64,000 bases of DNA from Pseudomonas sp. B20(2017) (GCF_002113125.1 NZ_NEJP01000011.1:62001-126000); one strand, 5' to 3'. Positions 24,996 to 33,787 are shown, counted from the first letter of the stretch. Made by a program: numbers and translations. The notes: generated by a model not told the origin, from the sequence alone.

Positions 24996-26075
24996 ATGAC
25001 CGCCATTCACATCAAGTTCCCTTCCCTGACCCTCAAGGCCGGCCCCCGGGCCATGGCGCGCATTCGTGCCCAAGGCCTGAACGCCGCCGACGTCGGCACC
25101 CTGCCCGGCGCTGCCGGTGGGCCGAAGGCGCTGGGGATTCAGGGGCTGGATCTGGCGTTGTTCGGCGAGTGGCTGCCGGCGGCACCGCGGGAGCGTTCGC
25201 TGATCGGTGCATCGGTGGGGTCGTGGCGCTTCGCCAGCGCCTGTCTGCCGGACGCCGCCGAAGGCATCCGTCGCCTCGGTCATCTGTACACCGAGCAGAA
25301 CTTCAACAAGGGCGTGACCATCGGTGAAGTCAGCCGCAGTTCGCAGCGCATGCTCGACGACCTGCTCGACGGTCGCGATGCAGTACTGCTCGACAACGCT
25401 CATTACCGCTTGAACATCATGGTGGTCAAAAGCCACGGGCGGTTGGCCGACGATCATCGCGGCCGGCTCGGGCTGGCGCTGGGTTCGGTGATCGCCGACA
25501 ACCTGCGGGGTCGCGCGCGGCTGTCGCGGCACTTCGAACGGCTGATTATCCACGACCCGCGCCTGGCGCCGCCGGTGCATGCGCTGAATGATTTCCCGTC
25601 GCGCTTCGTTGCCCTTGATGCCGGCAACCTGCGTCAGGCGCTGCTGGCGTCCGGTTCGATCCCGATGGTCATGGAAGGCGTGCGCGACCTGCCGGGCGCC
25701 GGTGCCGGCACGTTCCGCGACGGCGGTTTGCTCGACTATCACCTCGACCTGCCCTACAGCGGCGACGGCATCGTGCTCTATCCGCACTTCACCGATCGGG
25801 TGATTCCGGGCTGGTTCGACAAGACTCTGCCTTGGCGCAAAGCCTCGACCGAGCGCCTGCAGGATGTGCTATTGCTCGCGCCATCCAAGGACTACCTGGC
25901 ACGCCTGCCCTACGGCAAACTCCCCGACCGTAACGACTTCAAGCGCTTCATGGGCGATGCGCCGAGCCGGCAGAAATACTGGCGCGCGGCGATGGACGAG
26001 AGCCGACGGCTGGGCGACGAATTCCTCGAACTGACTGCCAATGGTCGCCTCGCCGAGCGCTTGCTGACCCTTTAG
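24996..26075 (+). CDS. Patatin-like phospholipase
   Basis: 359 residues from the ATG at 24996. The patatin catalytic dyad is visible: G-A-S-V-G with Ser73 and the D-G-G motif with Asp242 (F-R-D-G-G-L-L-D-Y-H). The oxyanion-hole stretch is G-A-A-G-G-P-K-A-L-G near 38-47. No signal peptide or membrane segment, so it probably acts in the cytoplasm on membrane or storage lipids unless exported by a dedicated route. The start five codons earlier in the same frame lacks a ribosome site. It lies between the divergent bqs operon and queD. Confidence 0.82.
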   Translation: MTAIHIKFPSLTLKAGPRAMARIRAQGLNAADVGTLPGAAGGPKALGIQGLDLALFGEWLPAAPRERSLIGASVGSWRFASACLPDAAEGIRRLGHLYTEQNFNKGVTIGEVSRSSQRMLDDLLDGRDAVLLDNAHYRLNIMVVKSHGRLADDHRGRLGLALGSVIADNLRGRARLSRHFERLIIHDPRLAPPVHALNDFPSRFVALDAGNLRQALLASGSIPMVMEGVRDLPGAGAGTFRDGGLLDYHLDLPYSGDGIVLYPHFTDRVIPGWFDKTLPWRKASTERLQDVLLLAPSKDYLARLPYGKLPDRNDFKRFMGDAPSRQKYWRAAMDESRRLGDEFLELTANGRLAERLLTL

Positions 26076-26161
26076 TCAGCACAGCCCTGGACAAGCTGGT
26101 AAACTCGCCGCCTGCCCGAATTCGCTGCGGCGAACGCCATCTGAACAGAGCTGAAATCACT

Positions 26162-26518
26162 GTGGAAATTTTCAAAGAGTTCACCTTCGAATCCGCCCAC
26201 CGCCTGCCCCACGTACCGGACGGCCACAAGTGCGGACGCCTGCACGGTCACTCGTTCAAAGTGGCGATTCACCTGAGCGGCGACCTCGATCCGCACACCG
26301 GCTGGATCCGTGACTTCTCCGAGATCAAGGCGATTTTCAAGCCGCTGTACGAGCGTCTGGATCACAACTACCTGAACGACATTCCGGGCCTCGAGAACCC
26401 GACCAGCGAAGTGCTGGCCAAATTCATCTGGAATGAATTGAAGCCCCTGCTGCCGGAACTCAGTGCGATCCGCATCCACGAGACCTGCACCAGCGGTTGC
26501 ATCTATCGCGGCGAATAA
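26162..26518 (+). CDS. queD: 6-carboxy-5,6,7,8-tetrahydropterin synthase QueD
   Basis: 118 residues, GTG start. Zinc ligands His13, His28 and His30 (E-S-A-H-R-L and R-L-H-G-H-S-F), catalytic Cys24 (H-K-C-G-R), the D-H-N-Y-L-N-D block at ~67-73, N-P-T-S-E, and the terminal T-C-T-S-G-C-I-Y-R-G are those of QueD, which makes 6-carboxytetrahydropterin from dihydroneopterin triphosphate in queuosine (tRNA) and preQ1 synthesis. Length is normal. It is 86 bp after the phospholipase and followed by a REP pair and a terminator. Confidence 0.92.
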   Translation: MEIFKEFTFESAHRLPHVPDGHKCGRLHGHSFKVAIHLSGDLDPHTGWIRDFSEIKAIFKPLYERLDHNYLNDIPGLENPTSEVLAKFIWNELKPLLPELSAIRIHETCTSGCIYRGE

Positions 26519-26544
26519 CCAGCCCGGAAGTCGCTGAAAGCCCT

Positions 26545-26631
26545 GTGGGAGCGAGCTTGCTCGCGATAGCGGTTTACCAGTGAAGCAAATGTTGCCTGAC
26601 ACGGCGCCTTCGCGAGCAAGCTCGCTCCCAC
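26545..26631. repeat. REP pair (REPIN), 87 bp
   Basis: Same GAGCTTGCTC-type arms as at 22137 and 33843, 26 bp after queD; the outer bases extend the stem by CCT/AGG. Confidence 0.9.
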
Positions 26632-26661
26632 AGGGATAGAAGGCGCCTCAGTGTTTGAATA

Positions 26662-26685
26662 AACAGCCCCCGAGGCTGTTTTTTT
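26662..26685 (+). terminator. Rho-independent terminator after queD
   Basis: AACAGCC, CCCGA loop, GGCTGTT, followed by TTTTT. Confidence 0.85.
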
Positions 26686-26728
26686 ACGCCTATGCTTTTT
26701 GGCTCGAAACCGCCAAGAGGACAGGCCC

Positions 26729-27541
26729 ATGACGGACTGGCTGCTGGATCAGGTCTTTGATTTCAACGGACGACAGATTCGCCACGGAGTGCGCGGCGAC
26801 GGCCCGCCGCTGGTGTTCGTGCACGGCACGCCCTTCTCTTCCTACGTGTGGCACCGCATCGCGCCGCACTTTTTCGCCACGCACCGGGTGCATTACTTCG
26901 ACCTGCTGGGCTACGGCCGATCCGAGCAACCGGACGCCGATGTCTCCCTCGGCGTGCAAAACGAATTGCTCGTGCGGTTACTGGATCACTGGAATCTGCA
27001 ACGCCCGGACGTGGTCGCCCACGACTTCGGCGGTGCCACCGTGCTGCGCGCTCATCTGCTCAACGGCAAGGATTACCGCAGCCTGACCCTGATCGACCCG
27101 GTGGCGCTGACCCCGTGGGGTTCACCGTTCGTGCAGCACGTGCGCCAGCATGAAGCGGCGTTCAGCGGCCTGCCGGATTACATCCAGCGCGCCATCGTGC
27201 CGGCCTACATTCGCGGGGCGATTCACCGGGATATTCCCGATGATGAACTGGCGCCCTACGTGCAGCCGTGGCTGGGTGATCCGGGGCAAGCGGCGTTCTA
27301 CCGGCAAATCGCGCAGATGGATCAGCGCTACACGCTGGAGGCGCAGCCGCTGTACCCGACGATCCGCTGCCCGGTGCAGATTCTCTGGGGCGAAGAGGAT
27401 CAGTGGATTCCCATTGAACGCGGGCGCGAGTTGCACAAGCTGATTCCCGGATCGCAGTTTCACCCGATCCCGAACGCCGGGCATCTGGTGCAGGAGGATG
27501 CGCCTGAAGCCATCGTCGCTGCTCTGCTGCGCTTCCTGTGA
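26729..27541 (+). CDS. Alpha/beta hydrolase with Asp nucleophile (epoxide hydrolase / haloalkane dehalogenase type)
   Basis: 270 residues from ATG at 26729. H-G-T-P-F-S-S-Y-V-W (oxyanion hole, 32-41) resembles H-G-N-P-T-S-S-Y-L-W of haloalkane dehalogenases. The nucleophile elbow reads V-A-H-D-F-G-G, placing Asp99 where lipases and esterases have Ser. The triad is completed by Asp224 (G-E-E-D-Q-W) and His252 (N-A-G-H-L). An Asp nucleophile is typical of epoxide hydrolases, haloalkane and fluoroacetate dehalogenases; the usual Trp after the nucleophile is Phe100. Which substrate it uses cannot be told. Cytoplasmic, single gene. Confidence 0.82.
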   Translation: MTDWLLDQVFDFNGRQIRHGVRGDGPPLVFVHGTPFSSYVWHRIAPHFFATHRVHYFDLLGYGRSEQPDADVSLGVQNELLVRLLDHWNLQRPDVVAHDFGGATVLRAHLLNGKDYRSLTLIDPVALTPWGSPFVQHVRQHEAAFSGLPDYIQRAIVPAYIRGAIHRDIPDDELAPYVQPWLGDPGQAAFYRQIAQMDQRYTLEAQPLYPTIRCPVQILWGEEDQWIPIERGRELHKLIPGSQFHPIPNAGHLVQEDAPEAIVAALLRFL

Positions 27542-27556
27542 ACCGAAACACAACCC

Positions 27557-27644
27557 GTGGGAGCCAGCCTGCTGGCGACAGGGCCGGCACATTCAACGTT
27601 TGCGTTGTTTGACACACCGCCCTCGCCAGCAGGCTGGCTCCCAC
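27557..27644. repeat. REP-like pair of a second subtype, 88 bp
   Basis: Arms GTGGGAGCCAGCCTGCTGG... and ...CAGGCTGGCTCCCAC. The layout equals the other REP pairs but the arms differ (GCCAGC in place of GCGAGC), so it is a separate subtype. It lies 16 bp after the hydrolase stop. Confidence 0.88.
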
Positions 27645-27782
27645 ATTGTGCTTTGGTGGGTGCAGGCGCACCGCTTTCGCGCCAAATCCGCCACCTCGTC
27701 TATACATAACCCCGTCAATCCGTGACTGGCACGACCGCTGCAACATCCCCCGCGTCCTCCCCTTTCCAGCAAGGAACGCCCC

Positions 27783-29054
27783 ATGACGCAAAACGATCCC
27801 GGCAACGATTACCCCCTCAGCGAAGTGCCGATGCACGCGCGCAAAGGCCTGGCCTCCACGGCGATGGTGCTGCTCGGCTTCACCTTTTTCACCGCGACCA
27901 TGTTTGCCGGCGGCAAGCTCGGCGTGGCGTTCAACTTTGGCGAGTTGCTCGCCGTGATCGTCATCGGCAACCTGCTGCTTGGCGTGTACGCCGCAGGACT
28001 GGGTTACATCGCCTTCAAGAGCGGGCTGAATTCGGTGCTGATGGGGCGCTTCTGTTTTGGCGAAGTCGGCAGCAAGCTCAGCGACCTGATCCTCGGCTTC
28101 ACCCAGATCGGCTGGTACGCCTGGGGCACCGCGACGGCGGCGGTAGTGCTGGGCAAGTATTTCGATCTGAACGAAGGCACGGTGCTGGGGCTGATGGTGC
28201 TGTTCGGCCTGGTGTTCTGCGCCACGGCGTATGTCGGTTATCGCGGGCTGGAGATTCTGTCGTACATCGCGGTGCCGGCGATGATGTTGCTGCTGATGCT
28301 GTCGATGTGGGTCGCGACCGTGAAAGTCGGCGGCCTCGACGGATTGCTCAGCGTCGTACCCAGCGGTTCGCTGGACTGGTCGACTGCCATCACGCTGGTG
28401 TTCGGCACCTTCGTCAGCGGCGCGACCCAAGCCACCAACTGGACGCGTTTTTCCCGCTCGGCACGGGTCGCGGTGCTGGCCAGCCTGATCGGCTTTTTCA
28501 TCGGCAACGGCCTGATGGTGCTGATCGGCGCCTATGGCGCAATCGTCTATCAGCAGCCCGATGTTGTTGAAGTATTGCTGTTGCAAGGCTTCGCCATGGC
28601 GGCGATGGCGATGCTGTTGCTGAACATCTGGAGCACCCAGGACAACACCATCTACAACTTCGCCGTCGCCGGTTGCAACCTGCTGCGCACCGGGCGCCGC
28701 AAGACCGTGACCCTGGCCGGTGCAGTGATCGGCACGGCGCTCGCACTGCTGGGCATGTACGACATGCTGGTGCCGTATCTGATCCTGCTCGGCACGGTGA
28801 TCCCGCCGATTGGCGGCGTGATCATGGCGGACTTTTTCTTCCGCTGGCGCGGGCGTTATCCGCGTCTGGCCGACGCACGGTTACCGGCGTTCAACTGGCC
28901 GGGGCTCGCGGCTTACGCGGCCGGGACGGTCGCGGCGTTCGGCTCGCCGTGGGTCGCGCCGCTGGTCGGCATCGCCGTTGCCGCGTTAACGTATATCGCA
29001 GTGACCGACCTGCTCGGCGCCCGCAACGCGGCCGCCCCTCTACAAGATCTATAA
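27783..29054 (+). CDS. codB: Cytosine permease CodB
   Basis: 423 residues, twelve hydrophobic segments, NCS1 family. Signature pieces: M-F-A-G-G-K-L-G-V-A-F (helix 1), Q-I-G-W-Y-A-W-G-T near 107-115, G-A-T-Q-A-T-N-W-T-R-F and W-S-T-Q-D-N-T-I-Y-N. It imports cytosine through the inner membrane. AAGGAACG precedes the ATG, and codA follows after 13 bp, so the two form the classic codBA operon. Confidence 0.93.
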   Translation: MTQNDPGNDYPLSEVPMHARKGLASTAMVLLGFTFFTATMFAGGKLGVAFNFGELLAVIVIGNLLLGVYAAGLGYIAFKSGLNSVLMGRFCFGEVGSKLSDLILGFTQIGWYAWGTATAAVVLGKYFDLNEGTVLGLMVLFGLVFCATAYVGYRGLEILSYIAVPAMMLLLMLSMWVATVKVGGLDGLLSVVPSGSLDWSTAITLVFGTFVSGATQATNWTRFSRSARVAVLASLIGFFIGNGLMVLIGAYGAIVYQQPDVVEVLLLQGFAMAAMAMLLLNIWSTQDNTIYNFAVAGCNLLRTGRRKTVTLAGAVIGTALALLGMYDMLVPYLILLGTVIPPIGGVIMADFFFRWRGRYPRLADARLPAFNWPGLAAYAAGTVAAFGSPWVAPLVGIAVAALTYIAVTDLLGARNAAAPLQDL

Positions 29055-29067
29055 AAGGATTCGCCCG

Positions 29068-30303
29068 ATGCACATCATCAACGCCCGACTGCGCAACCAG
29101 GAAGGTCTGCACGAATTGCACCTCGAAGACGGCCTGATCCGCAGCATCGCGCGCCAGACCGAAGCGCCGACCCTGGGCCCCGACGACCTCGACGCCGGCG
29201 GCAATCTGGTGGTGCCGCCCTTCGTCGAGCCGCACATTCACCTCGACGCCACCCTGACCGCCGGCGAGCCGCGCTGGAACATGAGCGGCACGCTGTTCGA
29301 AGGCATCGAGTGCTGGGGCGAGCGCAAGGTCACCATCACCCAGGAAGACACCAAGACCCGGGCGAAGAAAACCATTCAGACCCTCGCCGCCCACGGCATC
29401 CAGCACGTGCGCACCCACGTCGACGTCACCGACCCGCAACTCACTGCGCTCAAAGCGATGCTCGAAGTGCGCGAAGAAAGCCGTCACCTGATCGACCTGC
29501 AAATCGTCGCGTTCCCCCAGGAAGGCATCGAGTCATTCCGCAACGGGCGCGAGCTGATGGAAGAAGCGATCCGCATGGGCGCGGACGTGGTCGGCGGGAT
29601 TCCGCATTTCGAGTACACCCGCGATCAGGGCGTCAGCTCGGTGAAATTCCTGATGGACCTGGCCGAGCGCACCGGCTGTCTGGTGGACGTGCACTGCGAC
29701 GAAACCGACGACCCGCATTCGCGCTTCCTCGAGGTGCTGGCCGAAGAGGCTCGCAGCCGCGACATGGGCGCGCTCGTGACCGCCAGCCACACCACCGCGA
29801 TGGGCTCCTACGACAACGCCTACTGCGCCAAACTGTTCCGTCTGCTCGGGCATTCGGGGATCAGTTTTGTCTCCTGCCCGACCGAAAGCATTCACCTGCA
29901 AGGACGCTTCGACAACTTCCCGAAACGCCGGGGCGTGACTCGCGTCAACGAGCTGCTCGAAGCCGGCATGAACGTCTGCTTCGGTCAGGACTCGATCGTC
30001 GATCCGTGGTATCCGCTGGGCAACGGCAACATCCTGCGGGTGCTCGAAGCCGGGCTACATATCTGCCACATGCTCGGCTACCGCAACCTGCAGAGCGCGC
30101 TGGATCTGGTGACCGACAACAGCGCCAAAGCCATGCACCTCGGTGAACGCTACGGCCTGGCACAGGGCCGCCCGGCCAACCTGCTGATCCTCTCGGCGGA
30201 CAGCGATTACGAAGTGATCCGCAGCCAGGGCCTGCCGCTGTATTCGATCCGCAACGGCAAGGTGCTGATGAAACGGCAGATGCCGGTGGTGGAGTTCGTC
30301 TAA
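29068..30303 (+). CDS. codA: Cytosine deaminase CodA
   Basis: 411 residues, amidohydrolase family. Metal ligands His56 and His58 (V-E-P-H-I-H-L-D), His209 in V-H-C-D-E with Glu212 as proton shuttle, His241 (A-S-H-T-T-A-M-G) and Asp308 (F-G-Q-D-S-I-V-D-P-W), each five residues ahead of the E. coli CodA numbering. It deaminates cytosine to uracil and ammonia in the cytosol, for pyrimidine salvage or as a nitrogen source. It follows codB by 13 bp and ends before a strong hairpin. Confidence 0.93.
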   Translation: MHIINARLRNQEGLHELHLEDGLIRSIARQTEAPTLGPDDLDAGGNLVVPPFVEPHIHLDATLTAGEPRWNMSGTLFEGIECWGERKVTITQEDTKTRAKKTIQTLAAHGIQHVRTHVDVTDPQLTALKAMLEVREESRHLIDLQIVAFPQEGIESFRNGRELMEEAIRMGADVVGGIPHFEYTRDQGVSSVKFLMDLAERTGCLVDVHCDETDDPHSRFLEVLAEEARSRDMGALVTASHTTAMGSYDNAYCAKLFRLLGHSGISFVSCPTESIHLQGRFDNFPKRRGVTRVNELLEAGMNVCFGQDSIVDPWYPLGNGNILRVLEAGLHICHMLGYRNLQSALDLVTDNSAKAMHLGERYGLAQGRPANLLILSADSDYEVIRSQGLPLYSIRNGKVLMKRQMPVVEFV

Positions 30304-30308
30304 GGTGT

Positions 30309-30339
30309 AGAAGTCGGCGTCGCAACGGCGCCGACTTCT
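30309..30339 (+). terminator. Hairpin after codBA
   Basis: Eleven-base perfect stem AGAAGTCGGCG / CGCCGACTTCT with a nine-base loop, six bases after the codA stop; only a short pyrimidine run follows. Confidence 0.7.
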
Positions 30340-30417
30340 CTCGATGGACGCCCTGTCATGCCGTAGTTCGCGCGTAGTTGCTCCGCTGCCATCCTCATTT
30401 ATCCGTGAGGACGCGAC

Positions 30418-31074
30418 ATGAAACAAAAACCTTCTTCCGATCCAGTGGCCACGCTGTACCGCGAAGGCCGTCATGCGTTTGTCGATCTGGTGCCCGACGG
30501 CGGTGCCCGGCTCGACGCCTTGTTTCACACTGCCCCTGCATTAGGCGAACTGGCGGTTGGCGTGGTGTACGGGCATTTGCACTCGCGACCCGGCCTTGAT
30601 CCACGATTGCGCGAAGCGGTGTCGTTCGCCGCAATCATTGCTTCGGGCATGGTTGGACCGCCGCTGAGCGTCCATCTCAAGACAGGGCTGGCGTCAGGCC
30701 TGGCGCCCGGTGAAATGACTGAAGTGCTGCTACAAGCTTCGGCTTTTGCAGGTTTCCCGCGAGCCGTCAGCGCAGCGGAACAGCTCAATCGTCTGTTCGA
30801 GGAAGCAGGACTGGCATCACCGCCACCGTCCACGCCAAGAGAAATCACTCTGAAGTTTTGCGCAGCAGTTCGCGAGGGCCATTCACCCATTCCGATAAGT
30901 GCTGCAGTGAAACGCCAGTTACGCGAGGCGAACCGGCTGACGGTACAAGCCTGTGCAGCTCAAGCTGTCATCGTCGAATGCTTCAGAGATTCGGAAACCG
31001 AACCGCGAGCCCTGCTGCATCTGACGGTGGAGGCTGATGCCGTGGTAGCGGTGAAACTTTTCAGGGTTCAGTGA
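30418..31074 (+). CDS. Carboxymuconolactone decarboxylase (CMD)-like protein
   Basis: 218 residues. Residues ~40-125 resemble the CMD/AhpD helical fold (L-D-P-R-L-R-E-A-V-S-F-A-A-I-I-A-S-G, V-H-L-K-T-G-L-A-S-G-L, E-V-L-L-Q-A-S-A-F-A-G-F-P-R-A), but the redox C-x-x-C of AhpD is absent. The C-terminal ~90 residues (from R-E-I-T-L-K-F-C-A-A-V) form a second domain with the look of a SnoaL/NTF2-like half. Function unknown; peroxidase activity of the AhpD type is unlikely without the cysteines. Single gene. Confidence 0.65.
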   Translation: MKQKPSSDPVATLYREGRHAFVDLVPDGGARLDALFHTAPALGELAVGVVYGHLHSRPGLDPRLREAVSFAAIIASGMVGPPLSVHLKTGLASGLAPGEMTEVLLQASAFAGFPRAVSAAEQLNRLFEEAGLASPPPSTPREITLKFCAAVREGHSPIPISAAVKRQLREANRLTVQACAAQAVIVECFRDSETEPRALLHLTVEADAVVAVKLFRVQ

Positions 31075-31110
31075 AACACGCGATTTCCTGGTTATGGATT
31101 GGGGCGCCAT

Positions 31111-31155
31111 TATCGCAAAACGATAGTGTCGCCCTGTCAGATCTGACAGGCGACA
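31111..31155. promoter_or_regulatory. Two inverted repeats ahead of the amylase gene
   Basis: TATCG-CAAAA-CGATA (31111-31125) followed directly by a 16-bp perfect palindrome CTGTCAGATCTGACAG (31134-31149) whose arms extend outward with one extra base (TGTCGC / GCGACA, 31127-31155). They sit 37 bp after the CMD-like gene and 61 bp before the amylase start. No T-run follows, so operator or mRNA hairpin is as likely as terminator. Confidence 0.5.
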
Positions 31156-31215
31156 AGCGCAGCGAACCGGCCCACAGTACGCCCCAAGGGATCCATCGTT
31201 CCCGGGGGGACGATC

Positions 31216-32781
31216 ATGAAAGGGACTTCACCATTTCGCCTGAGCTTCGCTGTCTGCCTGATGATCGCCACAACGGCAGCGGCGATGGCTGGCGTTCGCA
31301 ACGGCAGCGGTGAAGAAATCCTGTTGCAAGGCTTTCACTGGAACTCAAGCCGCAATCAAACACCTTGGTATTCGGTACTTGCGCAACAGGCGACGACCAT
31401 TGGCAAAGACGGATTCACCCTGATCTGGATGCCGCCGCCATGGACCGATTCCTCGCAGTGGAATACGCCCACGGCTGCCGGCGGCGGTGAAGGTTACTTC
31501 TGGAACAGCTTCGACAAGAACGGCCGTTACGGCAGCGATCAGCAACTCAAACAAGCAGTGCTGGCGCTCAACAACGCGGGCGTGAAAGTCGTCTACGACG
31601 TCGTGCCCAATCACATGAGCGATAAAGCGGTCTATTCGATGTTCCCGCAAGGGACCAACGAATGGCGGCAGGACTGCATGCACTGTGATGAAGGTGACCC
31701 GTTCATGGATGGCGCAGCCGACCTGAACACTGCCAATCCGACAGTCTTCGACGCCTTCAAAAAAGAATTCATCAATCTGCGCGACAACTACGGGGCTCAG
31801 GGTCTGCGCTTTGACTTCGTCCGTGGCTACGCACCGGAAACCGTGGATCGCTGGATGAACGCCTTCGGCAACCAGCAATTCTGTGTCGGCGAAAACTGGA
31901 AAGGCCCAAACGAATACCCGCAGGGTGACTGGCGACGCAACGCGAGCTGGCAGGATGTGCTCAAGGACTGGTCGGATCGCTCGCACTGCACGGTGTTCGA
32001 TTTTGCTCTCAAGGAGCGCATGCAGAACGGCTCGCTCGCCGAGTGGCGCCACGGTTTGAATGGCAATCCGGATCCTGCCTGGCGCGCAATCGCCGTGACC
32101 TTCGTCGACAACCACGACACCGGTTACTCGCCTGGCGCCTACGGCGGCCAACATCACTGGGCGCTGCCCGATCTACTGGTCAATCTGGCTTACGCCTACA
32201 TTCTCAGCAGCCCCGGTACACCGACCGTGTACTGGCCGCACATGTACGTCTGGCAGCGCGATCAATTGATCCGGCAATTGATCAAACTGCGCAAGGGCGC
32301 CGGTATCCGCGCGGATTCGCCGATTCGCTTCAACACCTTTTATTCGGGGCTGGTTGCAACCACGTCGGGCGTGAGCGGGACGTTGGTCATAGCGCTGAAG
32401 TCCGATCTGCAGCAGTTGCCGCAGGGGTTGGGCACGCCGACCTTGAGCTGGGACAACGGCGATATCCGGATCTGGAGCGGCCCTGTCGAACCTGCGACCG
32501 TGGCAGTCAACGTGCATTGCGACAACGCCAATCCGCAACCGGGCGAAAGCGTCTATGCGGTGGGTTCATCGCTTGAGTTCGGGGCGTGGGACCCACAACA
32601 TGCGATAGCGCTGACGCTGAACAACAACCGCTGGAGCACAACCGTCGAGGTGCCAGGTCAGCAAAAGCTCGAGTGGAAGTGCATCGTGCGTGGCCAGGCT
32701 CCGACAGCGGTGTATTGGCAGGCCGGCGCGAATAACGCATTCACCAGCGGTGCCGTGAACGACACTGTCGGGCGCTTCTGA
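31216..32781 (+). CDS. Secreted maltotetraose-forming alpha-amylase (GH13) with starch-binding domain
   Basis: 521 residues; very like the P. stutzeri G4-amylase (glucan 1,4-alpha-maltotetraohydrolase) in order and motifs. Signal peptide ~1-25 (ends A-M-A). GH13 barrel: V-V-Y-D-V-V-P-N-H at 125-133, nucleophile Asp200 (G-L-R-F-D-F-V-R-G-Y-A-P), acid/base Glu226 (C-V-G-E-N-W-K-G-P), Asp301 (F-V-D-N-H-D-T-G). Residues from ~425 form a CBM20 starch-binding domain (V-Y-A-V-G-S-S-L-E-F-G-A-W-D, L-E-W-K-C-I-V-R-G). It cleaves starch outside the cell, releasing maltotetraose from non-reducing ends. No partner gene is adjacent. Confidence 0.92.
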   Translation: MKGTSPFRLSFAVCLMIATTAAAMAGVRNGSGEEILLQGFHWNSSRNQTPWYSVLAQQATTIGKDGFTLIWMPPPWTDSSQWNTPTAAGGGEGYFWNSFDKNGRYGSDQQLKQAVLALNNAGVKVVYDVVPNHMSDKAVYSMFPQGTNEWRQDCMHCDEGDPFMDGAADLNTANPTVFDAFKKEFINLRDNYGAQGLRFDFVRGYAPETVDRWMNAFGNQQFCVGENWKGPNEYPQGDWRRNASWQDVLKDWSDRSHCTVFDFALKERMQNGSLAEWRHGLNGNPDPAWRAIAVTFVDNHDTGYSPGAYGGQHHWALPDLLVNLAYAYILSSPGTPTVYWPHMYVWQRDQLIRQLIKLRKGAGIRADSPIRFNTFYSGLVATTSGVSGTLVIALKSDLQQLPQGLGTPTLSWDNGDIRIWSGPVEPATVAVNVHCDNANPQPGESVYAVGSSLEFGAWDPQHAIALTLNNNRWSTTVEVPGQQKLEWKCIVRGQAPTAVYWQAGANNAFTSGAVNDTVGRF

Positions 32782-32791
32782 TCTCGGGGTT

Positions 32792-33787
32792 TCAACTATC
32801 TTCGTCGGGCATTGCGGTGCCGAACAGGCGCACGCCAGTCAGTTCTCCATCGCGTTCCTCCAGCAGGATCGGCGCCGTACCGCCAGGCATTACCACCTGC
32901 ACTTCTCCCGTCGACACCCAGCCCACCCGCCACGCAGCGCTCGCCACCGCACTGGCGCTGGTGCCGGATGAGGCGGTTGGCCCCTCACCCCGTTCGAACA
33001 CCCGCGCCACAATGCGTTGATCGCCGGCGCGCATCGCCCATTGCAGGTTGACCCCGGCCAGGCACGGTTGGCCGGCGCCGGTGGGCATGGCGAAGGCGAT
33101 GGCGGTCAGACTGTCCATCAGCGGCGATTCAAGCATCTGCGCGTTGCTTGGCAATGCGGCTTCATCCTGCACCAGCGTCACGCAATGTGGATTGCCGATA
33201 CGCACGAACTGGCTGTGCGCCCAGGCGGGATCGAGTTGCTCCAGCGGTCGAACACGGCTGACCTCCGCACCGTTGAATGGCACCGGCTCAACGCCGAGCG
33301 CACCGACCGCTGACGGGCCGAAACCGGGCTGGCCGAGGTCCAGCCAGAAGCCTTGAACGTCCGCCACTTGCGCTGGTTTCACCGAGGTTGGCACTGGCGA
33401 TTGCGCGTCCTGTTTATCGTGATGCACCCGCAGCGTCGCACCCTCCTGCGGCATCAGCCCCTGTTCTAGCAACGACTGGGAGAAAATCGTCAGGCCGTTG
33501 CCGCTGCGCTCGGCCAGCGTGCCGTCGGTGTTGACGATCAGCAGGTCAAAGGGTGGCGAGGATTGAAACGGGCCGATCAACAGGCCATCGCTGCGGTGGG
33601 ACTTGCTGCCCGCGGGGCGCCGGCCTTCGGGCCAATCGCAGCACAAGGCAATCGCGGCGCGGCTCCACGCCAGTCGAGACAAGGCACACTGCGTGGCACT
33701 GGCGGGCAAATCGATTCCCGAGTCTCTCAGCGCCTGCGGTGAAATCACTCCGTAGATATTGCCCCGTGCATCGTAGAACTGCGTCAT
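32792..33787 (-). CDS. Diaminopimelate-epimerase-like protein lacking both catalytic cysteines
   Basis: 331 residues with the duplicated DapF fold pattern. The two places where DapF carries its catalytic cysteines read N-T-D-G-T-L-A-E-R-S-G-N-G (first half) and E-R-G-E-G-P-T-A-S-S-G-T-S (second half): both cysteines are Ser. I-G-N-P-H-C-V-T-L-V, another DapF block, is intact. So it is a DapF/PhzF-superfamily protein whose chemistry probably differs from two-base amino-acid epimerisation. It is longer than DapF (about 275). Not near lysine genes; convergent with the amylase and divergent from an MFS gene across a REP pair. Confidence 0.78.
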   Translation of the reverse strand: MTQFYDARGNIYGVISPQALRDSGIDLPASATQCALSRLAWSRAAIALCCDWPEGRRPAGSKSHRSDGLLIGPFQSSPPFDLLIVNTDGTLAERSGNGLTIFSQSLLEQGLMPQEGATLRVHHDKQDAQSPVPTSVKPAQVADVQGFWLDLGQPGFGPSAVGALGVEPVPFNGAEVSRVRPLEQLDPAWAHSQFVRIGNPHCVTLVQDEAALPSNAQMLESPLMDSLTAIAFAMPTGAGQPCLAGVNLQWAMRAGDQRIVARVFERGEGPTASSGTSASAVASAAWRVGWVSTGEVQVVMPGGTAPILLEERDGELTGVRLFGTAMPDEDS

